A stretch of 64,000 bases of DNA from Geodermatophilus sabuli. Lineage in GTDB: Bacteria > Actinomycetota > Actinomycetes > Mycobacteriales > Geodermatophilaceae. Of this stretch, positions 53,397-62,766 are shown piece after piece; the stretch's first letter is position 1; every line of letters starts with the position of its first letter. The stretch lies in assembly GCF_010686765.1 (NCBI RefSeq), contig NZ_JAAGWF010000009.1, positions 1 through 64,000 on the forward strand, in the 5' to 3' direction. The position numbers and the translations under genes were made by a program. Below the pieces are notes generated by a model. It did no database searches, had not been told where the DNA came from, and saw nothing but the letters and a program-made list of their open reading frames with translations.

Positions 53397-53412
53397 CCGG
53401 CCGTCCTCAGGC
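53391..53412. terminator. Short inverted repeat over the chrA and purE stops
   Basis: GCCTGA (53391-53396) and TCAGGC (53407-53412) form a 6-bp stem that contains both stop codons. It may be a weak bidirectional terminator. Confidence 0.35.
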
Positions 53413-53907
53413 CGAGGTGATGCGCTCCTGCAGAGCGGCGTCGCGGGCGACCACCGACTCGGCCAGGTCGGCCTGGAAGCGGACGACGGCCTCCTGCAGC
53501 CGGGGGTCGGCGGCGGCGAGGATGCGGACGGCCAGCAGCCCCGCGTTGCGGCCGCCGCCGATGGACACCGTCGCCACCGGCACGCCGGCAGGCATCTGCA
53601 CGATCGAGAGCAGGCTGTCCAGCCCGTCCAGCCGGTCCAGCGGGCGGGGGACGCCGATGACCGGCAGCGGCGTGGCGGCGGCGATCATCCCCGGCAGGTG
53701 GGCCGCTCCCCCGGCGCCGGCGATGACCACTCGGAGTCCCCGGCCGGCGGCGGACTCGGCGTAGTCGAGCATCCGGCGGGGGGTGCGGTGCGCGGAGACG
53801 ACGTGCACCTCGTGCGGGACACCGAACTCGGCCAGCGCCGCCGCGGCGGGCTCCATCATCGGCCAGTCGGAGTCGCTGCCCATGACGATGCCGACGATCG
53901 GGTCCAC
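53407..53907 (-). CDS. purE: N5-carboxyaminoimidazole ribonucleotide mutase
   Basis: Converts N5-CAIR to CAIR in purine synthesis. The 166-residue class I PurE has [13 protein letters not shown] at the start, the active-site SAHRTPRRM and [16 protein letters not shown], followed by PVIGVPR. Length and motifs are complete. GTG at 53907 has GAGGAG about 6 nt upstream. purK ends ten bases upstream on the same strand, so the two form an operon, as in M. tuberculosis Rv3276c-Rv3275c. Confidence 0.96.
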   Translation of the reverse strand: MDPIVGIVMGSDSDWPMMEPAAAALAEFGVPHEVHVVSAHRTPRRMLDYAESAAGRGLRVVIAGAGGAAHLPGMIAAATPLPVIGVPRPLDRLDGLDSLLSIVQMPAGVPVATVSIGGGRNAGLLAVRILAAADPRLQEAVVRFQADLAESVVARDAALQERITSA

Positions 53908-53917
53908 GCGGGGCTCC

Positions 53918-55126
53918 TCAGTGTCCGGTCGGGAAGGCGAACGCCGGGTCGACCTCGCCGTCGGCCAGGTAGCGCGCGGCCGCCGCGGCCCGGGCGCGCA
54001 CCCGCGGCAGGTCCGCGCCCAGCGCGGTGACGTGGCCGAGCTTCCGGCCGGGGCGCTGACCCTTGCCGTACCAGTGCAGCTTGACGTCGGGCCAGTGCGC
54101 CATGAGGTGGTGCACCCGCTCGTCGAGCCCCGGTCCGGCCCAGTCGTCGGCGGCCGCCCGCCCGCCGAGCACGTTGGCCATCACCGCCACCGGTGCGGTC
54201 ATCGCCGTGGAGCCGAGCGGGTAGTCGAGGACGGCGCGCAGGTGCTGCTCGAACTGGCTGGTTCGGGCCCCCTCGATGGTCCAGTGGCCGGAGTTGTGCG
54301 GGCGCATGGCCAGCTCGTTGACCAGCACGCCCTCGGGCGTCTCGAACAGCTCGACCGCGAGCATGCCGACCACCCCGAGCCGGTCGGCGATGCGGACGGC
54401 GAGCTCCTGCGCGGCGGTCGCGAGCTCGTCGGCCAGGCCGGGCGCGGGCGCGAGCACCTCCGAGCAGACGCCGTCCACCTGCACGGTCTCCACGACCGGC
54501 CACACCGCGACCTGACCGAACGGGGAACGGGCGACCTGGGCGCAGAGCTCGCGGGTCAGCCGGACCCGCTCCTCGACCAGCAGGGTGCCGTGCCGGACCA
54601 GCAGCGCGGCGGCCTCGTCGCGGTCCGGGACCACGAAGACGCCCTTGCCGTCGTAGCCCCCGCGCGGCGTCTTCAGCACGACCGGCCAACCGTGCCGGCC
54701 GGCGAAGGACTCGACCTCCTCGACGACGGCCACCTCCGCCCAGGCCGGCTGCGGCTCGCCGGCGGCGGCGAGCGCACGGCGGAGCACCAGCTTGTCCTGC
54801 GCGTGCACCAGCGCGTCCGGGCCCGGCGCGACCCGGTGACCGGCCGCCGCCAGCGCGTGCAGGTGCTCGGTCGGCACGTGCTCGTGGTCGAACGTGACCA
54901 CGGTGGCCCCCTCGGCCAGCCGCAGCAGCGCGTCGAGGTCCCGGTGGTCCCCCAGCTCGACGTCGGCCGCGACCAGTGCCGCGGACTCGTCCGGGCCGGC
55001 GGACAGGACCCGGAGCGACTGGCCGAGGGCGATCGCGGCCTGGTGGGTCATCCGGGCGAGCTGGCCGCCCCCGACCATGGCGACGACGGGCAGTCCGGTG
55101 CGCCGGTCCAGCGGGGAGTCGCTCAT
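53918..55126 (-). CDS. purK: N5-carboxyaminoimidazole ribonucleotide synthetase
   Basis: ATP- and bicarbonate-dependent ATP-grasp enzyme that makes N5-CAIR from AIR, feeding PurE. The 402-residue protein has a Rossmann-like start [23 protein letters not shown], then [15 protein letters not shown] in the ATP-grasp B domain, and [17 protein letters not shown] with RAVLDYPLG in the C-domain. All are family hallmarks. ATG at 55126. Operon with purE; the upstream Ppm-like gene ends 56 nt before it on the same strand. Confidence 0.96.
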   Translation of the reverse strand: MSDSPLDRRTGLPVVAMVGGGQLARMTHQAAIALGQSLRVLSAGPDESAALVAADVELGDHRDLDALLRLAEGATVVTFDHEHVPTEHLHALAAAGHRVAPGPDALVHAQDKLVLRRALAAAGEPQPAWAEVAVVEEVESFAGRHGWPVVLKTPRGGYDGKGVFVVPDRDEAAALLVRHGTLLVEERVRLTRELCAQVARSPFGQVAVWPVVETVQVDGVCSEVLAPAPGLADELATAAQELAVRIADRLGVVGMLAVELFETPEGVLVNELAMRPHNSGHWTIEGARTSQFEQHLRAVLDYPLGSTAMTAPVAVMANVLGGRAAADDWAGPGLDERVHHLMAHWPDVKLHWYGKGQRPGRKLGHVTALGADLPRVRARAAAAARYLADGEVDPAFAFPTGH

Positions 55127-55182
55127 GACGGGCCGAGACTAACCGGGTCCCGCCGGCGGGCCCGACGGGGCCGGGGCTGCGC

Positions 55183-55956
55183 TCACCGCGGCCTGGTGAA
55201 CCGCAGGCGGGGCACGAGGACCAGCGCCTCCAGCGCGATGCGGGTGGTCATCTTGGACCGGCCGTGCGAGCGCTCGTGGAAGACGATCGGCACCTCCACC
55301 ACCCGCAGCCCGGCGCGCAGCGCCCGGTAGGTCACCTCGATCTGGAACGAGTACCCGTGCGCCTGGGCGGAGGGGACGTCGATGGCCGCCACCGCCTCGG
55401 CGCGCAGGCACTTGAAGCCCGCGGTCAGGTCGCGGACGCCCACGCCGAGGAGGGTGCGCGCGTACAGGGAGCCCCCGCGGGAGAGCAGCCTCCGGACCAG
55501 GCCCCAGTCGGAGACCCCGCCACCGGGGACGTAGCGGGACCCGACGGCGATGTCGGCGCCGGCCTGCACGGCGGCGACCAGGCGCGGGATGTCGGCGGGG
55601 TCGTGCGAGAGGTCGGCGTCCATCTGCAGCAGGCAGTCGGCGCCCCGGGCGACCGCGTGGGCGAAACCGGCGGCGTAGGCCGGCCCCAGCCCCTCGCGCT
55701 CGTCCCGGACCAGGACGTGCACGCCGGGGAGTTCCCGGGCCAGCTCCCGCGCGCGGGCGGCCGTGCCGTCGGGCGAGGAGTCGTCCACGACCAGGATGGC
55801 GGTCTCCTCGACCCCGCAGCCGCCGAGGACGGCGTGCACCGCGCGGACGACCCGCTCGACGTTCTCGATCTCCTGGTACGTCGGCAGGACGACCCAGAGC
55901 GAGCGCGGTGCCGGCCGCCGGTCCGGGGAGCGGGGGGCGGCGGGCCGGGCGGACAT
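55183..55956 (-). CDS. Polyprenol-phosphate mannose synthase-like GT2 (Ppm1/DPM1)
   Basis: A 257-residue soluble GT2 enzyme with LWVVLPTYQEIENVERVV, LVVDDSSPDG, GLGPAYAAGF, the metal motif QMDADLSHDP, GSRYVPGGG and a TAGFKCLRAEAV segment, then ERSHGRSKM. These are the hallmarks of polyprenol monophosphomannose synthases, which make the mannose donor for periplasmic mannosyltransferases. ATG at 55956 has no ribosome site but has TACCCT seven bases upstream, so it is probably leaderless. It is divergent from the GtrA-like gene, a frequent partner of such enzymes. Confidence 0.88.
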   Translation of the reverse strand: MSARPAAPRSPDRRPAPRSLWVVLPTYQEIENVERVVRAVHAVLGGCGVEETAILVVDDSSPDGTAARARELARELPGVHVLVRDEREGLGPAYAAGFAHAVARGADCLLQMDADLSHDPADIPRLVAAVQAGADIAVGSRYVPGGGVSDWGLVRRLLSRGGSLYARTLLGVGVRDLTAGFKCLRAEAVAAIDVPSAQAHGYSFQIEVTYRALRAGLRVVEVPIVFHERSHGRSKMTTRIALEALVLVPRLRFTRPR

Positions 55957-55963
55957 CGGAGCG

Positions 55964-55969
55964 AGGGTA
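55964..55969 (-). promoter_or_regulatory. -10 element of leaderless Ppm-like gene promoter
   Basis: TACCCT on the minus strand fits TANNNT and ends seven bases before the ATG. No Shine-Dalgarno site is present. Confidence 0.55.
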
Positions 55970-56020
55970 GGGCAGCACACCGTCCCGTCGTGGCCAGGAC
56001 CGGTGTGGTGGCGTGGCACC

Positions 56021-56026
56021 TAGAGT
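56021..56026 (+). promoter_or_regulatory. -10 element of leaderless gtrA-like gene promoter
   Basis: TAGAGT fits TANNNT and ends six bases before the GTG at 56033. No Shine-Dalgarno site is present. Confidence 0.55.
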
Positions 56027-56032
56027 GGCCGG

Positions 56033-56521
56033 GTGGCCCGGACAGACGCGCTCAGCCGCCGCCTGGGCAGCACGTGGCGGCTGCTGGTCAAGGAGCTGAG
56101 CGGCTTCGGGGTCGTCGGCGCGACCGCGTTCGTGCTGGACCTCAGCGTCTTCCAGCTGCTCTACGCCTCCGTCGGGCTGGGCGCCGTGACGTCCAAGACG
56201 CTGTCGACCCTCCTGGCGACGACGGCCGCCTACGTGGGGCACCGCTACTGGTCGTTCTCGCACCGGGCACGGACCGGCGTGCGCCGCGAGTACGCGCTGT
56301 TCGCCGCCGTCAACGGCCTCACCCTGGCGTTCGGGCTCGTCGTCGTGGCGGTGGTCCGCCATCCGCTGGGCCAGGAGAGCGCGGTGGTCCTGCAGCTCGC
56401 GAACGTCGGGTCGATCGCCGTCGGCACGGTGATCCGGTTCCTCTGCTACCGGCGTTGGGTCTTCCCCGCCCGGACCGAGCCGACCGGGCAGACCGACCCC
56501 GCCCGAGCCGGCATCCCCTGA
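56033..56521 (+). CDS. GtrA family membrane protein
   Basis: A 162-residue protein with four spans and the GtrA start ELSGFGVVGATAFVLDLSVF, then STLLATTAAYVGHRYWSFSHR and the C-terminal RFLCYRRWVF. GtrA-like proteins are thought to flip or help move polyprenyl-phosphate sugars. The location matches Rv3277 of M. tuberculosis, between purK and the PH-domain gene. It faces away from the Ppm-like synthase, so a lipid-linked mannose function for the pair is plausible. GTG at 56033 is probably leaderless. Confidence 0.88.
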   Translation: MARTDALSRRLGSTWRLLVKELSGFGVVGATAFVLDLSVFQLLYASVGLGAVTSKTLSTLLATTAAYVGHRYWSFSHRARTGVRREYALFAAVNGLTLAFGLVVVAVVRHPLGQESAVVLQLANVGSIAVGTVIRFLCYRRWVFPARTEPTGQTDPARAGIP

Positions 56522-56546
56522 TCCGGCGCGCCCACTGGGCCGCCGG

Positions 56547-59507
56547 TCACCCGGCCAGGCGGGAGCCGTGCCGCCCCGCGATCACCTCGATGCGGGTGGG
56601 GATGCGGGTGCGCAGCTCCTCCAGGTGGCTGATGACGCCGACCGTCCGGCCGCCACGGCGCAACTCGTCCAGCACGGTCATGACCGCGTCGAGTGCCTGG
56701 GCGTCCAGCGTGCCGAAGCCCTCGTCGACGAACAGGGTGTCGATCCGCACCCCGCCGGTCTCCGCGGTGACCACGTCGGCCAGACCCAGCGCGAGCGCCA
56801 GCGACGCCATGAAGCTCTCCCCGCCGGAGAGCGTCTTGGTGGGGCGCAGGCAGCCGGTGTACTCGTCGAGGACGTCGAGCCCGAGCCCGCCGCGGGCGCC
56901 GTGCCGGCCCTGCGCGTCGCTGTGCCGGAAGGTGTAGCGCCCGCCGGACATGTCCTGCAGCCGCCGACTGGCCACCTCGGCGACCTGCTCGAGCCGGGCG
57001 GCGAGGACGAAGGACTGTAGCCGCATCCGCAACGTGTTCGCCCCGCGCCCCGTGACCAGGTCGGCCAGCTCGCCCACCTGCTCGGCCTCCCCGCGCCGCT
57101 GGTCGAGCTGGAGCTGGACGGCGGTGACCTCGCCCGCCAGTTCGGCGAGCGCGCGGCCGCGGCGGCGGGCCCGGTCGAGCTCGGCGACGGCCTCCTCGCG
57201 CCGCCGCGTCTCGGCGACGCACCGCTCGCCCAGCGCGTCCAGGTCCGGCCGGGTGCCCAGGTCGGCGAGTTCCGGGTCGGCGAGCGCCGCGGCGGCCACC
57301 GAGAGGAGGCGGTCGTGCTCCGCGATGCGCCGGTCCAGGTCGGCCAGCCGGCGCGGCTCCAGCAGCGCGGCCGCGGCGGTGAGGACGTCGTCGAAGCCGG
57401 TCTCGTGGGCCCGCTGCTCGGCGGCGAGCCGGGCGGTGTCCGCGGCGGCCCGGGCCCGGACCTCGGCGCTCCCGGCGTCGACCACCGCCTCGCACCGCTG
57501 TGCCTCGTCGGTCAGCCGGGCGATCCGGGCCGGGAGGTCGGCGTCCTCCCCGCGGGCCGCGGTCAGTGCGGCGGTGAGGTCGGCGAGCCCGGCGGTCACC
57601 TCCCCGTGCTCGGCGGAGCGGGCCCGCAGCTCCTCGCGGTCGGCGGCCCACCGGGCGGCGGCGGCCTCCCGCTCGGCGAGCAGGCCGGCCAGCTCGGTGC
57701 GCAGCGCCGGGAGCCGGGCGGCCAGCTCCCCGGCCTCCTCGGCCGCCGCGGACTGGGCCGCGACCAGCGCCGGCCCGTCGGTCCCGGCGAGGTCGCCGGC
57801 GCGGCCGCGGAGGGCAGCCAGCTCCCGCTCGCGCTCCTCCACGACGCCCGCCGCGGCGGCCATCGCCGCCTCGGCGGCATCCACCCCGGACCGGGCGGCC
57901 TGCTCGTCGGCGGCCGTGACGACGGGGCCGGCGTGCTGCGCCAGGCGGGGGTGTTCGGTCGCGCCGCACACCGGGCAGTCGTCTCCGTCGGCCAGCTGCC
58001 GGGCCAGCTCGGCGGCCATGCCGTCCAGCCGCTGGGCGCGGAGCTCGACCCAGCGCTCGCGGGCGGCGACCCAGGCCTCCCGCCGTTCGTGCGCCCGGAC
58101 CCGCAGCCCGGTCAGCGCCGCCGCGAGCTCGTCGGCGGACCGGGCGGCGGCGAGCGCGGCCGCCGTGGCCGCCAGCTGGGCCCGGAGCCCGGGCAGCCGG
58201 GCGGCCGCCTCGGCCGCCTCCGCGACCCGGGCCTCGGCGTCGCCGAGCCGCACCGGCCAGTCCGCCGCGGCCGCGGCGGACTCCGCGCACCGGCGGGTCA
58301 GGTCGTCGACCGCGCGGGCCAGCCGACGTCCCCGCCGGGTCAGCTCGGCCGCCCGGTCCACGTCGGGCAGCAGCACCCGGACGGCGGCGGCCTCGTCCCG
58401 CAGTTCCCGGGCCAGCGTCGGATCCGCCTCCCGGCCGCCCGCGACCGCCGCCCACGCCGATCGCGCCGCGGCCAGGCGCTCCGCGGCGCCGTCGGCCTCC
58501 AGCGCGCACCGGCCGGCGGACTCCAGGACGTCGCGCATCGGCTCGGCACGGCGGCCGGCGTCCCGCTCGGCGCGCAGCGGCACCAGCCCGGCCTCGCCGG
58601 CGGTGAGCCGGTCGTGTTCCGCACGGGCGCGGTCCCGGCGGGCGTGCCGGTCGGCGAGCGCCCGCGCCGCGCTGAGCTCGGCGTCCAGCTCCGCCGTCCG
58701 CGCCGCCGCCGCGTCGGCCGCTGCGGTGGCCGTGGCCAGGTCCTCGGCCGCCGCCGTCCGGAGCCGGACGACCCAGCTGCCGATCCGCGCGCCGTGTCCG
58801 GCGCCGGCCAGCTCGGGGGCCAGCTCCTCCGGGACGGCGGTGTCGGCGACCTGGGCGAGCCGGGCCAGCAGTCCGCCCATCGTGCGACGGACGGTCTCCA
58901 GCCGGTCCCGGGCGGCGCTCCGCTCGGCGGCCAGCCAGTCCTCGACGCGGGCGAACCGGCCGACGTCGAACAGGGTCCGCAGCAGGCGGCCGCGGTCCTC
59001 GGGCTCGGCGCGCAGGAACCGGGCGAAGTCGCCCTGGGGCAGCAGCACGACCTGGCAGAACTGCTCCGCGGACAGGCCCAGCCGGGTGCGCAGGAACTCC
59101 GATCCCTCGTCGATGCGGGTGCTGACCGGCTCCCACGTGCCGCCGTCCCACCGCTGCACGGTGAGCTTGGCCTGCTCGGTGGTCCAGCCGTCCCCGCGCT
59201 TCTTCGGCCGCTGCTGCTCGGGCCGGCGGATCACCCGCAGCCGCTCGCCGGCGAGGGTGACCTCGCAGGAGACCTCGGTGCGGACGGCGTCGGCGGCGTG
59301 GTCGCTGCGCAGCCGCTTCTCCTCGCCGCGGGCGCCGGGCACCGTCCCGTAGAACGCGTAGACGACCGCGTCGAGCAGCGTGGTCTTCCCCGCGCCGGTC
59401 GGCCCCCACAGCAGGAACAGCCCGTCGCGGCCGGCATCGTCCAGGTCGACCTCGACGGTGTCGGGGAAGGGGCCGAACGCGGTGAGCGCGAGCGTGTGCA
59501 GCCTCAT
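56547..59507 (-). CDS. sbcC: Exonuclease SbcC (Rad50-like ATPase)
   Basis: Large SMC-like subunit of the SbcCD nuclease that opens and cuts hairpin DNA and protein-blocked ends. The 986-residue protein has the N-terminal ATPase half with GPTGAGKTTLLDAV (Walker A, 35-42), two Ala/Glu-rich coiled-coil arms, the zinc hook CPVC (C511, C514) in the middle, and the C-terminal half with LSGGESFMASLALALGLADV (signature) and TLFVDEGFGTLD (Walker B, D-loop). The ATG at 59507 overlaps the sbcD stop as ATGA. The genes on the other side converge (GtrA-like, 25 nt away). Confidence 0.95.
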   Translation of the reverse strand: MRLHTLALTAFGPFPDTVEVDLDDAGRDGLFLLWGPTGAGKTTLLDAVVYAFYGTVPGARGEEKRLRSDHAADAVRTEVSCEVTLAGERLRVIRRPEQQRPKKRGDGWTTEQAKLTVQRWDGGTWEPVSTRIDEGSEFLRTRLGLSAEQFCQVVLLPQGDFARFLRAEPEDRGRLLRTLFDVGRFARVEDWLAAERSAARDRLETVRRTMGGLLARLAQVADTAVPEELAPELAGAGHGARIGSWVVRLRTAAAEDLATATAAADAAAARTAELDAELSAARALADRHARRDRARAEHDRLTAGEAGLVPLRAERDAGRRAEPMRDVLESAGRCALEADGAAERLAAARSAWAAVAGGREADPTLARELRDEAAAVRVLLPDVDRAAELTRRGRRLARAVDDLTRRCAESAAAAADWPVRLGDAEARVAEAAEAAARLPGLRAQLAATAAALAAARSADELAAALTGLRVRAHERREAWVAARERWVELRAQRLDGMAAELARQLADGDDCPVCGATEHPRLAQHAGPVVTAADEQAARSGVDAAEAAMAAAAGVVEERERELAALRGRAGDLAGTDGPALVAAQSAAAEEAGELAARLPALRTELAGLLAEREAAAARWAADREELRARSAEHGEVTAGLADLTAALTAARGEDADLPARIARLTDEAQRCEAVVDAGSAEVRARAAADTARLAAEQRAHETGFDDVLTAAAALLEPRRLADLDRRIAEHDRLLSVAAAALADPELADLGTRPDLDALGERCVAETRRREEAVAELDRARRRGRALAELAGEVTAVQLQLDQRRGEAEQVGELADLVTGRGANTLRMRLQSFVLAARLEQVAEVASRRLQDMSGGRYTFRHSDAQGRHGARGGLGLDVLDEYTGCLRPTKTLSGGESFMASLALALGLADVVTAETGGVRIDTLFVDEGFGTLDAQALDAVMTVLDELRRGGRTVGVISHLEELRTRIPTRIEVIAGRHGSRLAG

Positions 59508-60652
59508 CCGGCCGCCTCGGCCCGGTCGGCCGCGGCCAGCGCGCGGCCGATCAGGTCCCGCTCGGCGGCGGTCGCCGGGACCGCGCGCACGTGGCCGACG
59601 AACTCGCCGACCACGTCGAGGTCGCCGCGCCCGCGCAGCCGCTCCTGGTAGGTGCGGCCGTCGGACACCGCGGCCGAGCCGGTCCACTCCAGGTGGACGC
59701 AGTGTGGGAAGCGGGTCTGCAGCCGGCGCATCGGATCGGCCGGCCGCACCGGGTCGGTGAGCCGCGCCGAGACGAAGTGCGCCTCGGCGGCGGCGTGCGC
59801 CCGGTCCTGCAGCAGCTCCTCGAGCGATCCGGTGAGCACCGTCAGCGGCCGCGCCGTGGGCAGCGGCACCGGCCGGACGTCGGCCAGCCCGCCGGCGTCG
59901 AGCTCGACCAGCCACGCCTGCTTCTGCTGGCCCGCCTCGCCGAACGAGTAGGCCAGCGGCGAGCCGCTGTAGCGCAGCCGCGGGGTCAGCGTCTGCGGCC
60001 GGTGCAGGTGACCCAGGGCGACGTAGTCGACCCCGTCGAAGACGGCGGGCGAGACCAGGTCGACCCCGCCGACGCTGATGTCGCGCTCGCTCTCGCTGGG
60101 CTGACCGCCGCCGACGAAGGCGTGCGCGAGCACCACCGAGCGGGTGCCCGGGCGGAGGAACAGGTCCGCGCGCACGCGGTCCATCGCCTCGCCCAGCACG
60201 CCCTCGTGGCTGCGGGCTCCCGTGACGCCGAGCTCGAAGCGGGCGATCTCGGGCTCCAGGTAGGGCAGGCCGTAGACGGCGACGTCGCCGTGCTCGTCGG
60301 CCAGCAGGACCGGCTCGTCGACCTGCCGGGTCTCGGCGCGGACGTGCAGGCCGCCCGCGGCGAGCAGCTCGGAGAAGGTGCCCAGCCGGCGCGCCGAGTC
60401 GTGGTTGCCGGGGGTGAGCACCACGGCGGCGCCGGCGCGGCGCAGCCGGGCCACCACGCGGCTGAGCACCGCCGTCGCGTCGGCGGAGGGGACGGCGCGG
60501 TCGTAGACGTCGCCGGCGACCAGGACCACGTCGACGCGGTCGGCGGCCACCACCTCCGCCAGCCCACCCAGCACCGTCTCCTGCTCGGCCAGCAGCTCCG
60601 TGCCGTGCAGGGTGCGGCCGATGTGCCAGTCGGAGGTGTGCAACAGCCGCAT
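59504..60652 (-). CDS. sbcD: Exonuclease SbcD (Mre11-like)
   Basis: Nuclease subunit of SbcCD. The 382-residue metallophosphoesterase has LHTSDWHIG (D8, H10), VAGDVYDRAVPS, the LTPGNHDSARRLG active-site segment, and HAFVGGGQPSESERD followed by YVALGHLHRPQ, giving the full metal-ligand set. ATG at 60652 has no ribosome site but has TACCTT eight bases upstream, suggesting a leaderless operon message. Coupled to sbcC. In the mycobacterial purE-accD5 block there are no such genes here, so the pair is an insertion or a retained difference. Confidence 0.95.
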   Translation of the reverse strand: MRLLHTSDWHIGRTLHGTELLAEQETVLGGLAEVVAADRVDVVLVAGDVYDRAVPSADATAVLSRVVARLRRAGAAVVLTPGNHDSARRLGTFSELLAAGGLHVRAETRQVDEPVLLADEHGDVAVYGLPYLEPEIARFELGVTGARSHEGVLGEAMDRVRADLFLRPGTRSVVLAHAFVGGGQPSESERDISVGGVDLVSPAVFDGVDYVALGHLHRPQTLTPRLRYSGSPLAYSFGEAGQQKQAWLVELDAGGLADVRPVPLPTARPLTVLTGSLEELLQDRAHAAAEAHFVSARLTDPVRPADPMRRLQTRFPHCVHLEWTGSAAVSDGRTYQERLRGRGDLDVVGEFVGHVRAVPATAAERDLIGRALAAADRAEAAG

Positions 60653-60660
60653 GGCCGCAG

Positions 60661-60666
60661 AAGGTA
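60661..60666 (-). promoter_or_regulatory. -10 element of leaderless sbcDC promoter
   Basis: TACCTT on the minus strand fits TANNNT and ends eight bases before the sbcD ATG. Confidence 0.5.
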
Positions 60667-60732
60667 GGTCGCGGTACCGACAGAACGGCCCAGGCGCGCC
60701 GTGACGGATCCGTCACACCGAGCCATGGTGGC

Positions 60733-61290
60733 TCACACCAGCGCGGTCGGGTACCCGCTCTCGGACCCGCGGACGTGGTCGGCGCTCTCCTGCGCCCGCC
60801 GGTCGGCGTCCTCCTCGATCATGTGGTTGAGCAGCTGCTGGACGCCGTCGCTGTCCGGGATCTGCTCGAGCACCGTGGGGCCCCCGTCGCCGGCGGTCTC
60901 GATCGTGACCGTGCCGGAGCCGATGACCCGCTCCCACAGCGTCTGCCGGTAGGAGACGTCGGTGATCCGGCTCAGCCCGATGTCCCGGCCGGAGCGGGCC
61001 AGGACGCCCACCCGCAGCAGCACCCGGTGCGTCGTGACCACGTAGTGGGTCGTGCGCCAGCGGATCAGCGGCAGCAGCACCAGCGCGACGACGAGCAGGG
61101 CCGCCAGCGCGAGGACCCCCACCCGGATCGAGCCCTGCTGCCGGCCGTCGGGCACGAGGGCGGCTCCGAACGAGGCGGCGCCGACCAGCAGCAGGAGCAG
61201 CACGACCGGCCAGGAGATCGTCAGCCAGTGCGGGTGCAGGTGCCGCACGACCTCTTCGTCGTCGGCGAGGAGCTTGTCCGGGTACGCCAC
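60733..61290 (-). CDS. Bacterial PH-domain membrane protein (DUF304-like)
   Basis: A 185-residue protein with two spans (about residues 25-47 and 60-80) followed by a bacterial PH-like (bPH2) domain: WRTTHYVVTTHRVLLRVGVLARSGRDIGLSRITDVSYRQTL and a VTIETAGDGGPTVLEQIP strand pair. It matches Rv3278c of M. tuberculosis in place (next to birA) and size. Function is unknown. GTG at 61290 directly precedes the conserved AYPDKLLADDEEVV start; no ribosome site is seen. It lies 31 nt downstream of the acyltransferase gene. Confidence 0.85.
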   Translation of the reverse strand: MAYPDKLLADDEEVVRHLHPHWLTISWPVVLLLLLVGAASFGAALVPDGRQQGSIRVGVLALAALLVVALVLLPLIRWRTTHYVVTTHRVLLRVGVLARSGRDIGLSRITDVSYRQTLWERVIGSGTVTIETAGDGGPTVLEQIPDSDGVQQLLNHMIEEDADRRAQESADHVRGSESGYPTALV

Positions 61291-61321
61291 GCCGCCAGAA
61301 TGACCGAGAGTCGTCGGTTGG

Positions 61322-62644
61322 TCACGCATCCACGCGGCTGCGGGGGTGCCGCGCCGTGCGGGCCGCACCGGCCCGGGCAGGCGCGGGGACGAGCGCCGCG
61401 GCCGGCGCCGGGACCTCGGCCGGCTGCTCAGCCCGGGGCGGCGGCACGGGGGTGCCCGGTCGGGCCGGCCGGTCGGCGCGGGCCCAGCGGCCGGGTCCGC
61501 GGTGGCGGAGGAACAGGCGGGCCGGCTCCTCCAGGTAGCGGTAGCTGAGGTGCGCGAGCAGGACGGTGAACAGCAGCACCTGCGGGATGAGGAACCCGGC
61601 CAGACCGCTGCCCGGGGCGATCGACGGCGTCCAGCCCATGGAGGTCCAGAAGATCTCGAACACCGGGATGTGGACCAGGTAGAGGCTGTAGGAGATCCGG
61701 CCGCCGTGCACCATCGGGCCGGTCGAGAGGACACGGCTCAGCCCCTGCCGGGAGAGCGCCAGCGACCCGACGAGGACGGGGAACGCGAGGACGACGACGC
61801 CGCCGTACTCGCCCTCGCCCTGCCCGCGCCACTCGCCCCACCACAGCCCGACGAGGATCTCCACGACCGCGAGCACCGCGACGCCCGCGGCGATCCGCTC
61901 CACGCGCGGGGTCACGCTGATCCGGCGCACGGCCAGGCAGGTGAACGCCCCGGCCAGGAAGCCCGCGCCGATGCGCAGCGCCCAGCTCCACGCGAAGTAC
62001 GGCTCGCCGGTGGTGAAGCAGACGTAGGCGAGGGGCACCATCGCGCCGACGGCGAGCGCACCGGTGACGACCGCCGGGGCGCTGCGCAGCCGCCAGAGCA
62101 GCAGGACGGCGACCGGGAAGAGGACGTAGGCCAGCCACTCGGCGCTGATCGACCACGCGGCCCCGACCCAGGAGGAGCCGTCGAAGAACGGCTGGTCCCA
62201 CAGCTGGACCATGAGCAGCTGCTGCAGGTAGTGCCAGACGTCGACGTCGGGCTGCTCGAGCTGGTAGGCGACGAACCCGTCGGTGACCTGGGTCGCCTTG
62301 TAGAGCAGCCACGCGCCGAACAGCGTCGTGACGACGACGTAGACCGGCCAGATCCGGCAGACCCGCGCCCACCAGAAGCTGAGCATCCGGCGCGGGGAGG
62401 GCCGTCGGCCCATCTTGTCCAGGTAGGTCAGCGTGATGACGAAGCCGCTGAGGACGTAGAAGAGGTCGACGCCCAGAGCACCGGTGCGGACCACCGGCTG
62501 GAGCGGCTCCCACAGGTCGGCGTAGGTGTCGCCCGGCGTGAAGGAGAAGTGGAAGACGACGACCCACAGTGCGGCGACGATGCGCAGCCCCGTCAGCGAC
62601 CGGATCTCGCCACCGGTCGGCGGTGTCTGACTGGCAGCGGTCAC
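61322..62644 (-). CDS. Acyltransferase 3 family membrane protein
   Basis: A 440-residue integral membrane acyltransferase (OafA/NodX type) with about ten to eleven spans, predicted to O-acylate a surface sugar or lipid. LTGLRIVAALWVVVFHF has the conserved R-H pair. GALGVDLFYVLSGFVITLTY, WWARVCRIWPVYVV and WSISAEWLAYVLFP are family hallmarks, and ISYSLYLVHIPVF sits near the last spans. A Pro/Ala/Arg-rich cytoplasmic tail of about 60 residues follows. GTG at 62644 has AGGAGGG about 7 nt upstream. It is the only gene between birA and the PH-domain gene, relative to mycobacteria. Confidence 0.88.
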   Translation of the reverse strand: MTAASQTPPTGGEIRSLTGLRIVAALWVVVFHFSFTPGDTYADLWEPLQPVVRTGALGVDLFYVLSGFVITLTYLDKMGRRPSPRRMLSFWWARVCRIWPVYVVVTTLFGAWLLYKATQVTDGFVAYQLEQPDVDVWHYLQQLLMVQLWDQPFFDGSSWVGAAWSISAEWLAYVLFPVAVLLLWRLRSAPAVVTGALAVGAMVPLAYVCFTTGEPYFAWSWALRIGAGFLAGAFTCLAVRRISVTPRVERIAAGVAVLAVVEILVGLWWGEWRGQGEGEYGGVVVLAFPVLVGSLALSRQGLSRVLSTGPMVHGGRISYSLYLVHIPVFEIFWTSMGWTPSIAPGSGLAGFLIPQVLLFTVLLAHLSYRYLEEPARLFLRHRGPGRWARADRPARPGTPVPPPRAEQPAEVPAPAAALVPAPARAGAARTARHPRSRVDA

Positions 62645-62766
62645 GACCGGCCCTCCTGGGACAGCGGTACGTCAACGACCGCCTACGGGTAGTAGTCAGA
62701 AGCTACCGGGCGGACCCGTCCGTCCGCAGTACGACACCGACCCGCCGACCCCGCCGTCCCCAGCCG